53,230 nucleotides of DNA, from the NCBI GenBank assembly GCA_031276725.1, contig JAISMM010000063.1, positions 1 through 53,230 of the forward strand, read 5' to 3'. The notes beneath the pieces are model-generated. The model was not told the DNA's origin, ran no database searches, and was given only the letters and a program-made list of their open reading frames with translations. Positions 16,109 to 25,372 of this stretch are shown here, in pieces. Position numbers and translations under genes: made by a program. Within the stretch, counting starts at the first letter, position 1. Each line of letters opens with the position of its first letter. Origin of the DNA: Clostridiales bacterium (lineage in GTDB: Bacteria > Bacillota > Clostridia > Christensenellales > Pumilibacteraceae).

Positions 16109-16330
16109 ATGAAGAATGTAGCACCTGAAAACCTAATTAAAGACAGACTCAGTGAAACCCTCAAGCACGTCGGCGTTTCGTACCGTTCGATCGCGAAACA
16201 GCTCAACGTCTCTCCCTCGCTTATTTCGCAATACGCGAGCGGAAAGAAGTTGCCGCGCCTTGAAACGTTTGTTCGGCTCTGCACCGTCTTGGACGTTGCG
16301 CCCGAATACATTTTAGGGTTCGCCGACTAA
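16109..16330 (+). CDS. Small XRE-family helix-turn-helix regulator
   Basis: 73 aa, a single HTH domain of the lambda-repressor type: GVSYRSIAKQLNVSPSLISQ (20 residues, about 22-41), followed by YASGKKLPRLETFVRLCTVL. No sensor domain. No ribosome site precedes the ATG. A TATGAT box (16097-16102) ends six bases before it, so the mRNA is probably leaderless, although no good -35 box was found. Converges on guaA, with only 16 bases between stop codons. Target unknown. Confidence 0.85.
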   Translation: MKNVAPENLIKDRLSETLKHVGVSYRSIAKQLNVSPSLISQYASGKKLPRLETFVRLCTVLDVAPEYILGFAD

Positions 16331-16346
16331 CAAGGTTCTTGAACGG

Positions 16347-17873
16347 CTACTCCCACTCGATTGTAGCGGGAGGCTTGCTGGTAACGTCGTAGACTATGCG
16401 GTTTACGCGCTTTACCTCGTTTACGATGCGCGTGCTTATCTTTTCGAGCACGTCGTAGGGTATTCGCGCCCAGTCGGCGGTCATACCGTCCACGCTCGTA
16501 ACCGCCCGTAGCGCCACCGTGTAATCGTATGTGCGCTCGTCGCCCATTACGCCTACGCTGCGTATTCCGGTAAGCACCGTAAAGTACTGCCATATCTCGT
16601 CGTCAAGCCCGGCTTGAGCGATTTCGTCGCGGAGTATATAATCCGTCTCTTTTAGTATGTCCAGCTTCTGCCGCGTTATCTCGCCTATTATGCGGATCGC
16701 GAGTCCCGGTCCCGGGAACGGCTGGCGCATAACTATACTCTTTGGGAGACCGATTTCAAACCCGCACCTGCGCACTTCGTCCTTAAAAAGGTCGCGGAGC
16801 GGTTCGACGATCTCCTTAAAGTCCACGACGGACGGCAAGCCGCCCACGTTGTGGTGGCTTTTTATGACGTCGGACGCGCCCAAGCCGCTTTCGATAACGT
16901 CGGGATATATAGTGCCTTGAACAAAGTAGTCCACGCTGCCGATCTTTTTGGCTTCCTCCTCGAAGACGCGTATAAACTCCGCGCCTATGATTTTTCGTTT
17001 AGTCTCGGGATCCGACACCCCGTTAAGCAGTTTGAGGAAGCGTTCGGACGCGTCGACCCCTATAAGATTCATCCCCTGCTCGTCGCGGAACACGCGCATA
17101 ACCTCCTCGGCCTCGTACTTTCTTAAAAAGCCGTGGTCGACGAAAATGCACGTAAGGTTCGGGCAGGCCTTGTGTATGAGGGCGGCCGCCACGGCGCTGT
17201 CCACCCCGCCCGAGAGCGCGCAAAGCACTCTCTTTTTGCCGATCTTAGCTTTAAGGCTTTCGACGGTTGTTTTGGCGAAGTTGCTCATAGTCCAATCGGC
17301 GGCGGCGCGGCAAATCCCGAACAGAAAGTTGCGCAGTATCGCGGTGCCGAACTGCGTGTGCATAACCTCGGGGTGAAACTGCACGCCGTACATTTTTTTA
17401 GACGCGCACTCCATAGCGGCCACGGGGCAATTTTGCGTTGACGCCGCGGCGGTAAAGCCCTCGGGCAGCCGCTCGACGTAGCTCGTGTGGCTCATCCAGC
17501 AGTCCGAAACGGCGGGGACGCCCTCGAACAGCGCCCCGCCCTTATGCGTAAGCGACTGCCGCCCGTACTCGCGCGGGCCTATCATAACCGCGCCGCCGAA
17601 AAAGTCCGCCGTAAGCTGACAGCCGTAGCAAATCCCCAAAACGGGAACGCCTAAATTAAACACCTCCGCCCCGCACCTTGGCGCGCTCTCGTCGCTCACG
17701 GTCGCCGGCCCGCCCGTGAATATTATGCCGACGGGATTGAGCGCCTTAATCTTTTCGATCGGCGCGTTGTACGGCAAAAGCTCGCAATAAACGTTCTGCT
17801 CGCGCACCCGCCGCGCTATCAGCTGATTATACTGTCCTCCGAAATCCAAAACCACAAGTGTCTTACGGCCCAT
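16347..17873 (-). CDS. guaA: GMP synthase (glutamine-hydrolysing)
   Basis: 508 aa from the ATG at 17873, chosen because the sequence from [17 protein letters not shown] matches GuaA starts and GCGAGG lies upstream. The class I glutamine amidotransferase domain has GICYGCQL with the catalytic Cys and FHPEV with His and Glu. The ATP pyrophosphatase loop is [10 protein letters not shown], and the C-terminal dimerisation domain ends with the usual KPPATIEWE. It converts XMP to GMP in the cytosol. The 5' leader contains a perfect 11-base hairpin followed by T residues, a possible attenuator. Confidence 0.97.
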   Translation of the reverse strand: MGRKTLVVLDFGGQYNQLIARRVREQNVYCELLPYNAPIEKIKALNPVGIIFTGGPATVSDESAPRCGAEVFNLGVPVLGICYGCQLTADFFGGAVMIGPREYGRQSLTHKGGALFEGVPAVSDCWMSHTSYVERLPEGFTAAASTQNCPVAAMECASKKMYGVQFHPEVMHTQFGTAILRNFLFGICRAAADWTMSNFAKTTVESLKAKIGKKRVLCALSGGVDSAVAAALIHKACPNLTCIFVDHGFLRKYEAEEVMRVFRDEQGMNLIGVDASERFLKLLNGVSDPETKRKIIGAEFIRVFEEEAKKIGSVDYFVQGTIYPDVIESGLGASDVIKSHHNVGGLPSVVDFKEIVEPLRDLFKDEVRRCGFEIGLPKSIVMRQPFPGPGLAIRIIGEITRQKLDILKETDYILRDEIAQAGLDDEIWQYFTVLTGIRSVGVMGDERTYDYTVALRAVTSVDGMTADWARIPYDVLEKISTRIVNEVKRVNRIVYDVTSKPPATIEWE

Positions 17874-17912
17874 TAAATATACCTCGCAAAAAATTTTAAG
17901 ACCCAAAAAGCA

Positions 17913-17940
17913 AATTATATGCGACCGAACGCATATAATT
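17913..17940 (-). promoter_or_regulatory. Perfect hairpin in the guaA leader, possible attenuator
   Basis: AATTATATGCG (17913-17923), six-base loop, CGCATATAATT (17930-17940): an 11-base perfect stem. On the minus strand it is followed by TGCTTTTTGGG, a short U-run. It lies between the guaA promoter and start codon. No purine riboswitch core is recognisable in this short leader, so any regulation would be by another mechanism. Confidence 0.5.
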
Positions 17941-17950
17941 CAATAATCGG

Positions 17951-17979
17951 ATTATAGCACAAAACGCCCGAAAAAGCAA
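17951..17979 (-). promoter_or_regulatory. Promoter of guaA
   Basis: On the minus strand TTGCTT (17974-17979), 17 bases, TATAAT (17951-17956). Confidence 0.75.
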
Positions 17980-18017
17980 GCGATTATACATAATTGCCCG
18001 AATTGCTCAAAAACCGC

Positions 18018-18046
18018 TTGACAAACGCTAAAAATCGTGGTATAAT
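18018..18046 (+). promoter_or_regulatory. Consensus promoter of the leuA T-box transcript
   Basis: TTGACA (18018-18023), 17 bases, TATAAT (18041-18046): a perfect sigma-A match, as expected when control is exerted by premature termination. Confidence 0.85.
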
Positions 18047-18052
18047 AACCGT

Positions 18053-18490
18053 ATAATACGATGACTCGGAATAGTACGGTTGTTGATTTCCGCACAGAGA
18101 GCCGCCAAACGAAACCCACGCACGCTTGCGAAGGTGTTTCGACGGTGAAAGGCGGACGGAAAGCGTAACCCGAACTCCCCGACGAGTAGCGCCCCGAAAG
18201 CGAAAAGCGCAAGCGACGCAAGCGGCAAGAGTTAGTAGGCGGCGACGGAAACCGACCGTAAAAGCGGTAGAATATGCGTGCGCGCGCGCAAAAGCCGAAG
18301 GCGAAAAACTCCGGATAAGTGCGGCGGCTTAAAGACAACTCTTAAAGCCGGCCTTATAACGAGAGTTTTCGGCAAGAGCTTTGTCGGCGAGCATACAAGT
18401 ATTCGTTTGAGCGCCCCGAAAAATTCGGGGAATTAGAGTGGTACCGCGGAAAATTATCCGTCTCTAAACAATTTTAGGGGCGGATTTTTT
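18053..18490 (+). promoter_or_regulatory. T-box riboswitch (leucine) upstream of leuA
   Basis: Stem I elements are visible: ACTCGG and AGTA near the start, CAGAGAGCC (about 18095) and GGTGAAAGGCGG. In the 3' side of the specifier loop the sequence CCCGAACTCCCCGAC places CTC (18175-18177), a leucine codon, at the specifier position. The T-box sequence AGAGTGGTACCGCGG is at 18436-18450; its TGG pairs with the tRNA NCCA end. It is followed by a terminator stem (ATCCGTCTCTAAA with TTTAGGGCGGAT, one bulge) and TTTTTT at about 18457-18490. Uncharged tRNA-Leu would stabilise the antiterminator and switch on leuA. The specifier read-out is by hand folding. Confidence 0.88.
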
Positions 18491-18539
18491 ATATATTTTC
18501 CGTTCCCGACCGACAAAAAAATAAGTGAGGTATCAAAAA

Positions 18540-20210
18540 ATGAAAAACGCAAACAACTACGCAAAGGGTTACTTTATGCCGCCCGTCCCCTGCTACGATT
18601 GGGTAAAGAGGGACGCCGTTACAAAGGCGCCGCAGTGGTGTTCGGTAGACCTGCGCGACGGCAATCAGGCGCTTATAGTGCCGATGAGTTTGGACGAAAA
18701 AATCGAATTCTTTAAGATACTCGTCAAAACCGGCTTTAAGGAAATCGAAATCGGCTTCCCCGCCGCGTCCGAGACCGAGTACGCGTTTACGCGCGCGCTT
18801 ATCGAAAACGGACTTATCCCCGACGACGTTACCGTGCAGGTGCTGACGCAGGCGCGCGGGCATATAATCGACAAGACCTTCGAGGCTTTGCGCGGGGCGA
18901 AAAACGCCGTGGTTCATCTTTACAACTCGGTATCCGTCGCCCAGCGCGAGCAGGTTTTTAGAAAGAGCAAGGACGAAATTAAGCGGATCGCGACCGACGG
19001 CGCCAAAATGCTGAGGGCGGCGGCGGCGAAAACGCCGGGCAGTTTTATGTTCGAGTACTCGCCCGAGAGCTTTACCGGCACGGAACCGGAGTTTGCCCTG
19101 GACGTTTGCAACGGCGTAATCGAGACGCTCGCCCCCGCCGAAAACGAAAAGGTCATTATCAATCTGCCCGCGACCGTCGAGCTGTCAATGCCGCACGTCT
19201 ACGCCTGTCAGGTCGAATATATGTCCAAGAATTTAATTAGGCGCGAGCGCGTAACACTTTCGCTCCACCCGCACAACGACCGAGGCTGCGCCGTCGCCGA
19301 CACCGAGCTTGCCCTTTTGGCGGGCGGCGAGCGCGTAGAGGGAACGCTGTTCGGCAACGGCGAGCGCACGGGCAACGCCGACATTCTTACGATCGCTATG
19401 AATATGTTTACGCACGGCGTAGACCCAAAGCTTGACCTTTCAAACGTGCCTATGCTCGTCGAGGCGTACGAGCGGCTGACGGCTATGCAGGTCAATCCGC
19501 GCGCGCCCTACGCCGGCTCGCTCGTCTTTACGGCGTTTTCGGGCTCGCACCAGGACGCTATCGCAAAGGGCCTCCGCTACCGCGCCGAAAATAACCCGCG
19601 CAACTGGTCCGTCCCCTATTTGCCGCTCGACCCCTCCGACCTCGGACGCAGCTACGACGGCGACGTCATACGCATAAACAGCCAGTCCGGCAAGGGCGGA
19701 ATCGGCTACCTTATGGAAACAAAATTCGGCTACAACCTGCCGCAGAAAATGCGCGAGGAGTTCGGCTACAAGGTCAAGGACGTTTCCGACCGCGCGCGCA
19801 AGGAGCTGTCGCCCGCCGACGTTTTAGCCGTGTTCCAAAAAGAGTACGTCGACATAACGTCCCCCGTCGCCTTTTTAGACTACTCCTCGACCAAAAAGGA
19901 CGGCAAAATACACGTCGAAATCCGCTATAATAAGGACGGCAAAATCCGCGCCGCCAAGGGCGTCGGCAACGGCGTTTTGGACGCCGCCTCGGACGCCTTA
20001 ACGGCGAGCCTGAGCTTTACCTACGACGACCTTTCCTACTCCGAACACGCCCTCGAAAGCGGCTCTAACGCCCGCGCCGCCGCCTATGTGGGCTTAAAAC
20101 AAAAGGACGCCCCCGCCGTCTGGGCCGCGGGCGTCGACAGCGACATCATAACCGCCTCTATAAAAGCCTTCGTCGGCGCGATAAACAAAACGCTTAACGC
20201 AACAAAATAA
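18540..20210 (+). CDS. leuA: 2-isopropylmalate synthase (LeuA type 2)
   Basis: 556 aa from the ATG at 18540 (GTGAGG nine bases upstream; an in-frame GTG at 18525 overlaps that site and is rejected). The length and sequence fit the longer type 2 LeuA. The catalytic LRDGNQ (about residue 40) and the metal-binding HPHNDRG are present. The C-terminal regulatory domain (about 430-556), including DALTASLSFTYDD-type sequence, matches the leucine feedback domain. It condenses acetyl-CoA with 2-oxoisovalerate, the first leucine-specific step. leuB, leuC and leuD are not next to it. Controlled by the leucine T-box. Confidence 0.95.
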   Translation: MKNANNYAKGYFMPPVPCYDWVKRDAVTKAPQWCSVDLRDGNQALIVPMSLDEKIEFFKILVKTGFKEIEIGFPAASETEYAFTRALIENGLIPDDVTVQVLTQARGHIIDKTFEALRGAKNAVVHLYNSVSVAQREQVFRKSKDEIKRIATDGAKMLRAAAAKTPGSFMFEYSPESFTGTEPEFALDVCNGVIETLAPAENEKVIINLPATVELSMPHVYACQVEYMSKNLIRRERVTLSLHPHNDRGCAVADTELALLAGGERVEGTLFGNGERTGNADILTIAMNMFTHGVDPKLDLSNVPMLVEAYERLTAMQVNPRAPYAGSLVFTAFSGSHQDAIAKGLRYRAENNPRNWSVPYLPLDPSDLGRSYDGDVIRINSQSGKGGIGYLMETKFGYNLPQKMREEFGYKVKDVSDRARKELSPADVLAVFQKEYVDITSPVAFLDYSSTKKDGKIHVEIRYNKDGKIRAAKGVGNGVLDAASDALTASLSFTYDDLSYSEHALESGSNARAAAYVGLKQKDAPAVWAAGVDSDIITASIKAFVGAINKTLNATK

Positions 20211-20288
20211 TTCGCTTATACACGGAAATTTTTCGGGCGGCTATTTAATCGGTTAAGCCTTATATCTAAACCGCCGTTTGCCGCTCAA

Positions 20289-21683
20289 TCAACTTCCGAT
20301 TATAACGGACTTATTGCATACGCGGTTGACGAATTCGGCGTCGTGGGAAACGACGATTATGATTTTGCCGGAAACGGAGGCGGTTTTTATCGCGTCGGCA
20401 ACGTGCCGCATACGGGTCAGGTCGAGGCCGCTTGTCGGCTCGTCTAAGACGATGACGGAGCGGTCGCGCATAAAGGCGACGGCGAGGGTGAGCCGCTGTT
20501 TTTGACCGCCGGATAGAAGCAGCGGGTGGCGGTCGGCGTATTCGGAAAGTCCGAATTCGGCGAGTATGGCGTCGGCGCGTTCGCGCGTTTTAGGATCGGC
20601 TTTAAGCCCGAGTAAAAGCTCGTCGCGCACGGAGGACGAAAACAACTGATTGTCGGCGCCGTTAGCGACGTAATAGACGGCGGCGAGGCGCTTGCGTGGC
20701 GGAAGTTTTTTGCCGTTAAAAAGAATTTCGCCCCTATTTTGCCTTTTAAGACCCGCTATGACGCGGCAGAGGCTCGTTTTGCCGCAACCGTTCGTTCCCG
20801 TTACCGCCAAAATATCGCCCGGCCGCAGGGATAGCGAAAAGCCGCTTATGAGCTCTTTTTTGCCGTAGGAAACGCTTAGGGCGTTTAGCCGCAAGCCCGC
20901 GTTCCCGCCGCCGCCGGAGTCGCCGCGCGGCGGTAAATTTACGGCGCAGGGACGCGGAGTGCGAAGCCCCAAGGCGGCGGATTCGGCGTCCGAAAGATTC
21001 GCAAATTCGCGCGGGGTAAAAACGCGCGCGATTTCGCCGCCGTCGATATAGACGAATTTGTCGGCCAAATTCATAAGATAATTTACGCGGTGTTCCGAAA
21101 CTACGACGGTTTTGCCGTCCGCTTTCAGCGCGCGCATAACGTCCGCGAGCGCGAGCGTCGCCGCCGCGTCCAGGTTGGACGACGGCTCGTCGAACACGTA
21201 GATTTTGGGCGCGGGCGCGTAAACGGACGCTATCGCGACCTTTTGTTTTTCGCCGCTCGACAGCTTTTTGAGCTCGGCGAAGCGCAAATTTTCTATGCCG
21301 ACGGCCCCGAGCGCCGCCGCTACGCGCGCCCTTATATCGGTCGGACTAAAACCGTAATTTTCGCAGGCGAACGCCGTTTCGCCCTCGACGTACTTTGCAA
21401 AAAAGCCGTCGCGCGGATCCTGAAAAACGCTGCCGACAAGCCGTCCCGTTTCAAAAATCGGCATATCGCGCACGGATTTTCCGTCGATTGTTACCGTTCC
21501 GTCGTAGCGGCCCGCATAAAAATGGTAGGCAAGCCCGTTCGCGAGCCTTGTGAGGGTCGTTTTGCCGCACCCCGAGCGGCCGCACAGCACGACGAACTCG
21601 CCGTCGTTTACGGTAAGGTCGATATTTTTAACGCCGCCGCCGCCGTTTTTGTACAGATATGTAACGTTCCTAAACTCTATCAC
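20289..21683 (-). CDS. ECF transporter ATPase with two fused ATP-binding domains
   Basis: 464 aa from the GTG at 21683, 11 bases after the EcfT stop and behind GGCGGGGCGG. An upstream extension in the same frame overlaps ecfT and is not real. Two ABC domains are fused. Domain 1 has Walker A GRSGCGKTT, signature LSSGEKQK and Walker B IYVFDEPS. Domain 2 has GTNGCGKTS, LSGGQKQR and VIVLDEPTSG. It powers the energy-coupling factor module with EcfT and the S protein encoded just upstream. Substrate is set by the S protein and unknown. Confidence 0.93.
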   Translation of the reverse strand: MIEFRNVTYLYKNGGGGVKNIDLTVNDGEFVVLCGRSGCGKTTLTRLANGLAYHFYAGRYDGTVTIDGKSVRDMPIFETGRLVGSVFQDPRDGFFAKYVEGETAFACENYGFSPTDIRARVAAALGAVGIENLRFAELKKLSSGEKQKVAIASVYAPAPKIYVFDEPSSNLDAAATLALADVMRALKADGKTVVVSEHRVNYLMNLADKFVYIDGGEIARVFTPREFANLSDAESAALGLRTPRPCAVNLPPRGDSGGGGNAGLRLNALSVSYGKKELISGFSLSLRPGDILAVTGTNGCGKTSLCRVIAGLKRQNRGEILFNGKKLPPRKRLAAVYYVANGADNQLFSSSVRDELLLGLKADPKTRERADAILAEFGLSEYADRHPLLLSGGQKQRLTLAVAFMRDRSVIVLDEPTSGLDLTRMRHVADAIKTASVSGKIIIVVSHDAEFVNRVCNKSVIIGS

Positions 21684-21694
21684 GGCCGCCCCGC

Positions 21695-22390
21695 CTACGC
21701 CCGCCCGAAGTAGAACAGGCAGAACGCGCCCGCCGCGAACAGAGCGAGCCACGCCGCGTCCGCTATGCCGAACCGCTTTTCGTAAAGACTGTGCCGCGCC
21801 GTTTTGGACTCCGCCCCGCGCGTAACCGCCGAAACGGAGAGCTGTTCCGCCACGCCGAGGGCGCGTATTAAAAGCGGAATCAGCACGCATATAAACGAGC
21901 GCATCGGGTGCAAAAGATATTGCCGCAGGCCGCCCAAGCCCCTGACGCGCATATTTTCGCGCACGGCGCGCGTTTCGGCGCCCACAGTGGGAAAGTACCT
22001 AAACAGCGTAACCACCGCCACGCCCGTACTTTTTGGGAAGCGCAGCCCGTTTAGCCCCGAGGCGATTTCGGACGGCGGCGTAAGCGCGAAAACGTAGCAG
22101 GCAAAAAACGACGGCATAGCGTTTGCGGCTATGACGAATATGTAGCGCGACACTATCCGGTCGCCCCAGCCGAACGCGTTATACATAAAAACTATGCCGA
22201 CGAACAGCCCGTAAAAGCATCCGTTATAGCCGGCCGCCTTAAAATAGCCCTGCGCGAGCGCGAAAATTAACACGGCGGCAAACGCAAGAGGGGTAAAATA
22301 CTTGTGGGACGAAACCGCCGTTAAAACGACGGTTAGGACGATGAGGAACAGTTTGACGTGTACGTGAATATGCAGTCCGTATCTTTTCAT
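21695..22390 (-). CDS. ecfT: ECF transporter transmembrane protein EcfT
   Basis: 231 aa, CbiQ/EcfT family. Four to five hydrophobic segments are seen, and the coupling helices carry the Ala-Arg-Gly-type motifs: ENMRVRGLG (about 144-152) and SAVTRGAES (about 190-198). These contact the two ATPase domains. The ATG is six bases from the S-component stop, without a clear ribosome site, so translation is coupled. Second gene of the S-T-A unit. Confidence 0.9.
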   Translation of the reverse strand: MKRYGLHIHVHVKLFLIVLTVVLTAVSSHKYFTPLAFAAVLIFALAQGYFKAAGYNGCFYGLFVGIVFMYNAFGWGDRIVSRYIFVIAANAMPSFFACYVFALTPPSEIASGLNGLRFPKSTGVAVVTLFRYFPTVGAETRAVRENMRVRGLGGLRQYLLHPMRSFICVLIPLLIRALGVAEQLSVSAVTRGAESKTARHSLYEKRFGIADAAWLALFAAGAFCLFYFGRA

Positions 22391-22396
22391 TAAAAT

Positions 22397-23014
22397 TTAG
22401 TCCGCATAGCCCGCTTTTTTGAAGTATTTATTCAGTATGACGTAGCCGACGATTACGCCCAAAACGGCCGCGCACACCGTGAACGCGGCGATTCCGGTTA
22501 AAATGCCGCCGTTCGTATAGAAATTTTTGAACGTGTTCAAATATTCGGCCGACATTCCGCTTGCGGTCGAGGTCGCGTAGAACTTGTCCCAAAAGAGCCA
22601 CAGCGGCAAAAACGAGGTGGACAGCATAGTAAAGCTGAAAATTCCGAAAGCTATACAGTTTTTCCACGGCGTTTTGTAGGAATTCGGCTTAAACATAATA
22701 ACCTCGCACACGACGGCGCACACGGCTATAAAAAGACCGACGTACCAGTAGCCCATCACCGTATTTGCCAGCGCGTACGCAACCATAAAAAACGCGATAG
22801 TACCCGTTTTGTTGACTCGGTGCGCCATCAAAACGTAGAGCGGCGCGATAAGAAAGCATATAAGACCCATCGCGAACACGAGGTTTAGAATATGATTAAA
22901 CATAGTGGCCGTATTTAGTCCGAACGCGATGACGATCATAAGGACGGTTAAAACCGTAAGCGTGATTATGTCCTTTACCGTTAGCTTGCGCGAACTTGTC
23001 GTCGTTTCTTGCAT
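22397..23014 (-). CDS. MptD/Trep_Strep-family ECF substrate-binding (S) component
   Basis: 205 aa with about six hydrophobic segments. The N-terminal KLTVKDIITLTVLTVLMIV and the MGYWYVGLFIAVCAVVCE-type middle resemble the Trep_Strep family of membrane proteins that act as S components of ECF transporters. Substrate unknown; relatives sit beside ECF genes in many host-associated Firmicutes. Ribosome site AAGGAG. Lies between an FtsX permease gene (48 bases upstream) and ecfT. Confidence 0.8.
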   Translation of the reverse strand: MQETTTSSRKLTVKDIITLTVLTVLMIVIAFGLNTATMFNHILNLVFAMGLICFLIAPLYVLMAHRVNKTGTIAFFMVAYALANTVMGYWYVGLFIAVCAVVCEVIMFKPNSYKTPWKNCIAFGIFSFTMLSTSFLPLWLFWDKFYATSTASGMSAEYLNTFKNFYTNGGILTGIAAFTVCAAVLGVIVGYVILNKYFKKAGYAD

Positions 23015-23062
23015 ATTTGAATTACTCCTTAAAAAATTTTTTATATTTCCGTTTAGTACCGC

Positions 23063-25372
23063 TTATTCGGCGGCCTTCAACGACGAAACCATATCGAGCT
23101 TTTTGATTCCGCTCCAAAACGGCAGATTGACGGCGATCGCCGTAACGAATATCGTAATAGCCGAAAATATGAGGTCGCCGGGGTGCAAAACGACGCGCAT
23201 ATCGAACGACTCGCCCATCGTGGACGTCATAGCCGTTACGATTAAAAGCCCGGGATATATGCCCAAAATAAAGCCGACGGCGGTTAAAATCAGATTTTGA
23301 ACCGATATTAAGCCGAGGAGCTTGCCGCTCTTAAAGCCCAAAACCTTTAACGTTGCAAGCTCGCGGTGCATTTCGGTAAACGCCAGCACGCCCAAATTAT
23401 AGAGGACGCACGCCGCCAGCACTACGGCGCCGAAAATGAGAACCGCGATAAGGAGCGTTACGGTTTTTGTAAGCTCGTCCCAGCCGGCTGTAAGGTCGCT
23501 CGAATAAAGAACGGCGTTCACGCCCTCGCCCTCGGCGGCGGTATAATGCTCTGCCGTAACGATAGCGCCGGGGCGGAATTTTTGACCGAAGCCTTTGTAA
23601 ACGTCCTCGCTCATAGCTATGCCCTGCACGGACGGCGAGCGGAATACCGCCGCGACGGTACACTCGTACCACGGCCCGCCCTCGACCAAATGCCAGCTTA
23701 TTATATCCCCTACCCTTACCCCCACGGCCTTAGCCGTCTTTTGTGAAATCGAAACGCCGTCCGGGGGCAGCGTAACCGGCTTGCGGTTTTTGTCGGTGAA
23801 TCGGATAAGCGTGTTGGCGGAATCCGTTACCGTAATAACGGCGGTGCTTTTGCCCCCTTTCCCCTTAATTTCGACCGCGCCCTCGAACAGCTTTTCGCCG
23901 TCCGTCCGTTCGACGATGCTTTGAATTTGCTCGGGCGTAGCGTCGTCTTTTAAGTTTATGCGGCTTTCGAACCGATAGATTTCGCCGTACTGCCATTCGC
24001 GCGTGTCCGTCATAGCGGCGTTCATATTGAACGAGCAAACGAGGAGCGCGGTGCACCCCAGCGCCCCCGCGACCGCCATAACCGAGCGAACCTTGTTGCG
24101 CGAAATGTCGCGAAGATTCCACTGCACGTTAAAGCCGAGTCTGTTCCACAGCTTGCCGCCCCTCGCGGCGGTTTTGTGGATTTTTGGGGCTTTGGGGCGC
24201 ACCGCCTCGGACGGCTTTAAGACGAGGACGCTTTTTGCCGCGATGAACGACGCGAGCGTGCAAAGGGCGGTCGTGAGCGCGATGACGAGTGCGAACGTAA
24301 AATCGTAGCCGGGACGCCAAACGGGCAGCGTGTACGCCGCCGAAAGCGACGAATAGAACAGCGGCGACAGAAGCGGCGGCCCCAAAACAAGCCCCAAGAG
24401 ACTGCCCGCAAGCGTTACGAAAAAGCCGTAGCACATATAGTGCAGAGCGATTTTGCCGCCGCCGAACCCCAGCGACTTTAACGCGCCGATTTGCGTGCGC
24501 TGATTAGAGACGAGGCGCGTCATAGTCGTAAGCATAATGAGCGTCGCCACAAGCAGAAACGCGATCGGAAAAATAAAGCCCATCGACTTGTGCTGTCCGA
24601 TTTCGGACGCGAACATATTCACGCTCGGGTGGTTCTTTTGCGTTATAAATACGCAGTGTTTGCCGTCGAGGGCGGCGGAAACGGAGTCTTCGAGCGGATC
24701 GGCGTTCTTAAACGACGTTTTTAGAACGGTCTGCGTATAGAGCGGCGCGCCGCCGGGCTTTAATTCGTCCGGCAAAAAGGCGGCGGATACGTAGGCGAAG
24801 CCCTTGTTATAAAAGTCCGCCAACATAGATTCGGTCGCCATATACACGTATTCGGGCGAATAAATAAGCCCTTTGACCGACTTTTTAATGTCGATAACCG
24901 CGTCGTAGGGCTTGGGCAAAACGTAGCGGAAGGCGATTTCGTCCCCTAGCTTAATGCCGCGGGCAAGCGCGAAACGCTCGTCTAGCCACACGCCGTCGAC
25001 CGCCGTATTAAAGTCCGCGCCCGACCGCGTAAGCGGCGCGGAAACGGCGGCCGATTCGGCAAAATACAGCTCGATTTCGGGGTTGTTTTCAAGCTCCGCC
25101 GTAGCGGACAGCATAACGCGCCGTTCCGCCTCCGTTACGCCGTCGATATTCCTTAATTTGCCGAACGTCGCGTCGTCGAAGCCGTCGGCGGAATAAACCC
25201 ACGCGTCCGCCAAATTAGTCGCCTTATAAAAGTCGTCGGCGCCGTTTTGCATACCCAAACACTCGGAGTTTATGCCGGCGTAGATGAACACGGACGCGAA
25301 CGCCATCAAAAAAACGGATATGAACTGCGCCAGGTTGCGGCGTATGTCGCGCAAGGCTTTTTTTGCAAGCAT
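23063..25372 (-). CDS. FtsX-family ABC transporter permease
   Basis: 769 aa from the ATG at 25372, which overlaps the ATPase stop as TAATG behind GGAGGTGA; a TTG six bases upstream is less likely. One N-terminal membrane span (about 15-35) is followed by a ~200-residue outer domain, a first FtsX block with three spans (about 255-380), another span near 440, a second outer domain, and a final FtsX block with three spans (about 640-760). This double-FtsX layout is typical of permeases for lipoprotein, lipid or antimicrobial peptide export. Pairs with the ATPase upstream. Substrate unknown. Confidence 0.85.
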   Translation of the reverse strand: MLAKKALRDIRRNLAQFISVFLMAFASVFIYAGINSECLGMQNGADDFYKATNLADAWVYSADGFDDATFGKLRNIDGVTEAERRVMLSATAELENNPEIELYFAESAAVSAPLTRSGADFNTAVDGVWLDERFALARGIKLGDEIAFRYVLPKPYDAVIDIKKSVKGLIYSPEYVYMATESMLADFYNKGFAYVSAAFLPDELKPGGAPLYTQTVLKTSFKNADPLEDSVSAALDGKHCVFITQKNHPSVNMFASEIGQHKSMGFIFPIAFLLVATLIMLTTMTRLVSNQRTQIGALKSLGFGGGKIALHYMCYGFFVTLAGSLLGLVLGPPLLSPLFYSSLSAAYTLPVWRPGYDFTFALVIALTTALCTLASFIAAKSVLVLKPSEAVRPKAPKIHKTAARGGKLWNRLGFNVQWNLRDISRNKVRSVMAVAGALGCTALLVCSFNMNAAMTDTREWQYGEIYRFESRINLKDDATPEQIQSIVERTDGEKLFEGAVEIKGKGGKSTAVITVTDSANTLIRFTDKNRKPVTLPPDGVSISQKTAKAVGVRVGDIISWHLVEGGPWYECTVAAVFRSPSVQGIAMSEDVYKGFGQKFRPGAIVTAEHYTAAEGEGVNAVLYSSDLTAGWDELTKTVTLLIAVLIFGAVVLAACVLYNLGVLAFTEMHRELATLKVLGFKSGKLLGLISVQNLILTAVGFILGIYPGLLIVTAMTSTMGESFDMRVVLHPGDLIFSAITIFVTAIAVNLPFWSGIKKLDMVSSLKAAE

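Noticed and set aside
21684-21890. 69-codon N-terminal extension of the ECF ATPase
   Set aside because: Lies inside ecfT in another frame; the ATPase domain begins at the GTG at 21683.
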